This document shows positions 61,266-64,000 of a stretch of 64,000 nt of DNA, piece by piece. Position 1 is the stretch's first letter. Each line of letters opens with the position of its first letter. A program made the translations under genes and the position numbers. The stretch is taken from contig UQWI01000012.1 in the NCBI GenBank assembly GCA_900544765.1, forward strand, positions 29,407 through 93,406, given 5' to 3'. A model generated the notes under the pieces. It saw only the letters and a program-made list of their open reading frames with translations, was not told where the DNA came from and did no database searches. This DNA is from an uncultured Eubacteriales bacterium (GTDB lineage: Bacteria; Bacillota; Clostridia; Oscillospirales; Oscillospiraceae).

Positions 61266-61567
61266 GCGTGGAATTCAAAAGCGTAGAGTTTGAAGTGGAG
61301 CCTGTCTATTGCAGCGTGGAGCCCATACACTACGACGCGGACAAATGCATCGCCTGCGGCCGCTGCGCCGCCGTCTGCCAGTGCGACGTGCTCGTGCCGA
61401 GCTCCGTCAAGGGCGAGCATCCCATCGTCATGTACCCCGGCGAGTGCTACTACTGCGGCGCCTGCGTCATGGTCTGCCCCAAGCCCGGCGCTATCAAGCT
61501 GGTGCACCCTCTGATGAACGAGGCCAAATTCGTCCCCACGCGCGGCGGCGAGCAGGCCGAACAATAA
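61262..61567 (+). CDS. Two-cluster [4Fe-4S] ferredoxin-type subunit
   Basis: A 101-residue protein with two cluster motifs: DKCIACGRCAAVCQCD (about 28-43) and GECYYCGACVMVCPKPGA (about 60-77), with Cys-x2-Cys-x2-Cys-x3-Cys spacing. The second motif resembles AprB. It overlaps the flavoprotein gene by four bases and should be its electron donor or acceptor. It is the last gene of the operon before a strong terminator. Confidence 0.93.
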   Translation: MSVEFKSVEFEVEPVYCSVEPIHYDADKCIACGRCAAVCQCDVLVPSSVKGEHPIVMYPGECYYCGACVMVCPKPGAIKLVHPLMNEAKFVPTRGGEQAEQ

Positions 61568-61595
61568 AGCTGTACCCCTCAAATCTCAACCGAGC

Positions 61596-61633
61596 GAAAC
61601 AACCGGCTGCATTTTCTTGCAGCCGGTTGTTTC
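61596..61633 (+). terminator. Intrinsic terminator of the peptide/flavoprotein operon
   Basis: A 16-bp stem (gaaacaaccggctgca and its complement) with a 6-base loop and T-rich tail. The following 61634-61862 holds no gene; TACAAT near 61830 may be the -10 of the next unit. Confidence 0.85.
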
Positions 61634-61907
61634 ATTTTTGTTTCACATTAAATGTCATTTCTGCATTCCGCCGCGGCGGCAGTCCTCAGTGGCGGCGCAT
61701 CAGCGCGCCGCTCGAAAATGCGGCCGCCGCATATCCTCTTGCCGTCTCCGTGGCAGCAGCGTAATTTTATTTACCTTTTTCATGGCTGTGCCAACAAAAA
61801 GGCGATGTGCCAGCATCTTATTCTATGATACAATATTGATTGTGGGAGGAAGGGAAGTCGCAATGCAGGATAACTAGGATATAAATAACAACGATATAAA
61901 GAATATT

Positions 61908-63836
61908 TTGAAACTTGTAAAAGAGAGAAATTCATCCGGATTTGATTTGCTGTACCAGAATTATTTCCGCTTTATGTTCAGTATAGCTTACTCTGTACTG
62001 AACAGCGAGGAGGACAGTTACGATGTAGTCCAGTCCGTCATGATGCGTCTTTATCAGTTGGATCCGGCCTTGTTCCCCTGCGGCCATGAGCTCAGCTGGC
62101 TCAGGACTGTTGTAAAAAACGAGGCCTTGATGTACCTCAGGAGAGAAAAGGCAACTGTACCTTTAGAAGAAGCCGAGGGCTTCCCCGTATTGGATCAGAG
62201 AATAGAAAATTTTGTGGATATGGATGCTTTCCACAGATTAACCTCGCAGTTGAATGAGCGGCAAAAGAGAGTGGTAAGCATGAAGATTTTGGGGAATATG
62301 ACCCATAAAGAGATTGCACATATGCTTTCCGTACCAGTCGGTACCGTTCAATGGATTTACGCAACATCTATCAAAAAACTGCGCCGCACCCTGACGGCTC
62401 TCACTTCCCTAACGCTTATTTTTGCCGGCGGCTTTGGGTATCAACTGGCACAGTATCTCCGGGCGGCTTCCGAAGCACCCGGCGATGTGGGAATCAGCAG
62501 CATCCCCGGCGTGGAGCCCGCGATGTCTCCCTGGCCATTCCTATTCCTGGCCTTGTTTCTGTCTGCTGCTGCCGCATGCATTCTTTTTTCAAATTCTCCG
62601 ACAGAATCCCAACAAAATGCTTGTCATCACGCATCTGAAAAGATGAGCCCCAAAGGGATTAAAACGCAAAGGAGGATTTGCGATGAAAAGATTTCTGGCA
62701 ATGGAATTGCATCTCTGATGGCTCTCAGCATGATGTCGGGATGTGCCTCGGCAGCAGCGGCGTCCGGCGGCTCAAACTCTGTCAAGTTTGATTTTGAAAC
62801 GGACAACGCCGGATTTACTCCAATCTATGCCGACTCCCCTTGCAGCAAGGGTGTTGAGAAGTTTTACGAATTTCAGCACGACTACAGCAAGATACCCATA
62901 GATGGAGCGGGAAACGGCATATTCATCTCCGGCAGCAACCACAGCGACGACCTGTTCATTGGATATGTAAAGGCTCTGGGAGAATTTTCCACATCGGGGA
63001 CTTATCACTTCACGGTGTCGTTCAAGCTGGCCACAGACGTGGAGGGCGGACTTATCGGCGTGGGCGGCTCTCCAGGCGAGAGCGTCACGGTCAAATGCGG
63101 TGTCACACCGACGGAGCCTAAGGCCTTGCCAGTCGAGGATGGAGGAAGCACATACCTGCGCCTGAACATAGATGCCGGCAGGCAGAGCAACGGCGGTCAG
63201 GATATGGTCGTTGTGGGCAATATGGCCAAGGCAGAAAACAACCACCCCGGAGAATACGAATTCAAGGAGTTTACGGCCGAATTTGACACAGAGGCCAATG
63301 CTTTCGGCGAGGTCTATCTTATAATCGGCACCGACTCCGCTTTTGATTCCACTACCTCCTACTATCTTGACGACATCTCCGTCTCTTGGCTTGAGGCAGG
63401 TTGGCAGCCCACTGTGACCCGTGGACAGGCCGCACAGATGCTGTTCGATACCGCAGCAGGCCGCCTCGATGCAGTCCCGGTGAGCTGTCCGTTCCGGGAT
63501 GTTGCGGCGGGCCATCCCGATATTGAGGCAATTACTTGGGCTCAGGAAAACGGTTATCTTTGTGGCTACGGAAACGGGCTGTTCGGGCCTGAAGATTGTA
63601 TGACAGTCGAGCAGGACATGATGATGTTCTACCGTTTTTCCAAAAGCCCTAAGGCTGATCAAACCGTGCTGAACCGCTATAAGGATTGCGGCATGATTTC
63701 CACTTGGGCAAGGAACGCTGTGTCGTGGGCTGTTACAGGCGGAATGTTCCAGTCAGACGGTATCGTTTCCCCGCAGGCGGCAATTACTGAGGAATGGCTT
63801 TTCGACTGCCTTGGAAAGATTGTTATGCCCAGCTGA
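61908..63836 (+). CDS. Sigma-70-like factor with membrane helices, fused by frameshift to an SLH lipoprotein
   Basis: The open frame holds two proteins. Residues 1-165 are an ECF-type sigma factor (region 2 EEDSYDVVQSVMMRLYQLDP; region 4 ILGNMTHKEIAHMLSVPVGT). Two membrane helices follow (about 170-190 and 210-228). From about 265 the frame is a lipoprotein signal (lipobox MSGC), a beta-rich binding domain and SLH repeats (FRDVAAGHPDIEAITWAQEN). The TTG at 61908 is not a natural start: ATG at 61863 with GGAAGGGAAG upstream is in frame but followed four codons later by TAG (61875-61877). Sigma control of the neighbouring lipoprotein is plausible. Confidence 0.65.
   Translation: MKLVKERNSSGFDLLYQNYFRFMFSIAYSVLNSEEDSYDVVQSVMMRLYQLDPALFPCGHELSWLRTVVKNEALMYLRREKATVPLEEAEGFPVLDQRIENFVDMDAFHRLTSQLNERQKRVVSMKILGNMTHKEIAHMLSVPVGTVQWIYATSIKKLRRTLTALTSLTLIFAGGFGYQLAQYLRAASEAPGDVGISSIPGVEPAMSPWPFLFLALFLSAAAACILFSNSPTESQQNACHHASEKMSPKGIKTQRRICDEKISGNGIASLMALSMMSGCASAAAASGGSNSVKFDFETDNAGFTPIYADSPCSKGVEKFYEFQHDYSKIPIDGAGNGIFISGSNHSDDLFIGYVKALGEFSTSGTYHFTVSFKLATDVEGGLIGVGGSPGESVTVKCGVTPTEPKALPVEDGGSTYLRLNIDAGRQSNGGQDMVVVGNMAKAENNHPGEYEFKEFTAEFDTEANAFGEVYLIIGTDSAFDSTTSYYLDDISVSWLEAGWQPTVTRGQAAQMLFDTAAGRLDAVPVSCPFRDVAAGHPDIEAITWAQENGYLCGYGNGLFGPEDCMTVEQDMMMFYRFSKSPKADQTVLNRYKDCGMISTWARNAVSWAVTGGMFQSDGIVSPQAAITEEWLFDCLGKIVMPS
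62668..63836 (+). pseudogene. Original SLH lipoprotein gene, frameshifted in an A-run at its start
   Basis: AAAGGAGG (62668-62675) stands seven bases before ATG 62683. The frame from that ATG reads MKRFLAMELHL and stops at 62716. One more A in the run at 62686-62689 would give MKKISGNGIASLMALSMMSGC, a normal lipoprotein signal joined to the open SLH frame. The intact product would be about 384 residues. The shift is either mutation, slippage-based switching or sequencing error. Confidence 0.65.
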
Positions 63837-63935
63837 TGGCTTCTCAGATAGTGAATTGTCAAACTAAGTGCAACATGAATTGAGCTCGAAGTCCCATAGC
63901 TCCTGGGGAGAATGGAAGTTCAGAACTTTGCGAGG

Positions 63936-63957
63936 CCTGGCGTTTATCAACGCCAGG
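63936..63957 (+). terminator. Intrinsic terminator after the SLH lipoprotein
   Basis: A 9-bp stem (cctggcgtt / aacgccagg) with a 4-base loop and TTTCGTTTT tail. No gene is visible between 63837 and the window end. Confidence 0.75.
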
Positions 63958-64000
63958 TTTCGTTTTAGCGTGGCGGGAGCGACACGGGAAAGGTTTCTGC

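Noticed and set aside
15509..61877. Genome-wide reassignment of TAG to a sense codon
   Set aside because: TAG ends at least two healthy genes here (24914-24916, 59303-59305) with terminators or ribosome sites right after, so it acts as a stop. Only local suppression remains open.

Overview
The window looks like chromosome of a high-GC, anaerobic, spore-forming Clostridia-type Firmicute, probably near Oscillospiraceae. The reasons are AGGAGG-type ribosome sites on nearly every gene, an alpha/beta-type small acid-soluble spore protein (SASP), S-layer-homology (SLH) proteins, molybdenum hydroxylase and UbiD/UbiX genes, and a peptide importer. The lineage is inferred from gene families only; no rRNA or tRNA gene was seen.

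Layout. (1) 1-8014, mostly minus strand: a leucine-rich-repeat protein (cut by the window edge), a VWA-like protein, a three-subunit xanthine dehydrogenase-type operon, a MATE exporter and a Crp/Fnr regulator. Four copies of AAATGCGC lie in front of the xdh operon and the exporter. (2) 8264-26196: an integrated mobilizable element of about 17.9 kb. A large serine recombinase is at its left end. The minus-strand left half carries mobilization and replication genes (MobA/MobL relaxase, DUF3847-like protein, primase-helicase, CHC2 primase) and a striking palindrome of five GTAC sites spaced exactly 8 bp apart. The plus-strand right half is a defence module: Fic, HsdM, HsdS, a HEPN-like protein and HsdR, followed by a convergent RhuM gene. 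The ends share TCATCTTCTTGA and lie inside a host SASP gene. The 5' part of that gene is at the right end; its last codons are at the left end, where they now form the C-terminus of the recombinase. (3) 26515-42780: an XRE regulator, an ECF sigma/ABC operon, an M42 peptidase, TetR, an SLH-transglutaminase protein, a two-component system, a decayed Gld-type ABC operon and an FkbM-type methyltransferase. (4) 42970-47794: a GLUG/InlB/SLH surface protein and ComEC. (5) 47964-52534: UbiD, UbiX and an LpdD-like chaperone (a prenyl-FMN decarboxylase set), a chimeric transporter/CoA-transferase remnant and a GntR regulator. (6) 52835-61567: a plus-strand operon of M42 peptidase, five peptide ABC transporter genes, an FrdA/AprA-like flavoprotein and a two-cluster ferredoxin, with a GntR-type palindrome over its promoter. 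(7) 61863-63836: a sigma-like factor fused by a frameshift to an SLH lipoprotein.

The most notable observation is the SASP integration. The same reading frame crosses both junctions, so excision should rebuild a 66-residue SASP and at the same time give the recombinase a different C-terminal tail.

The window also holds several damaged genes. Three otherwise open frames contain an in-frame TAG (15509, 38360, 61875), two have single-base frameshifts (near 14515 and 62686), and two loci are spliced from unrelated genes (41156-41818 and 50005-50748). Read-level checks are needed to separate real decay from assembly error.
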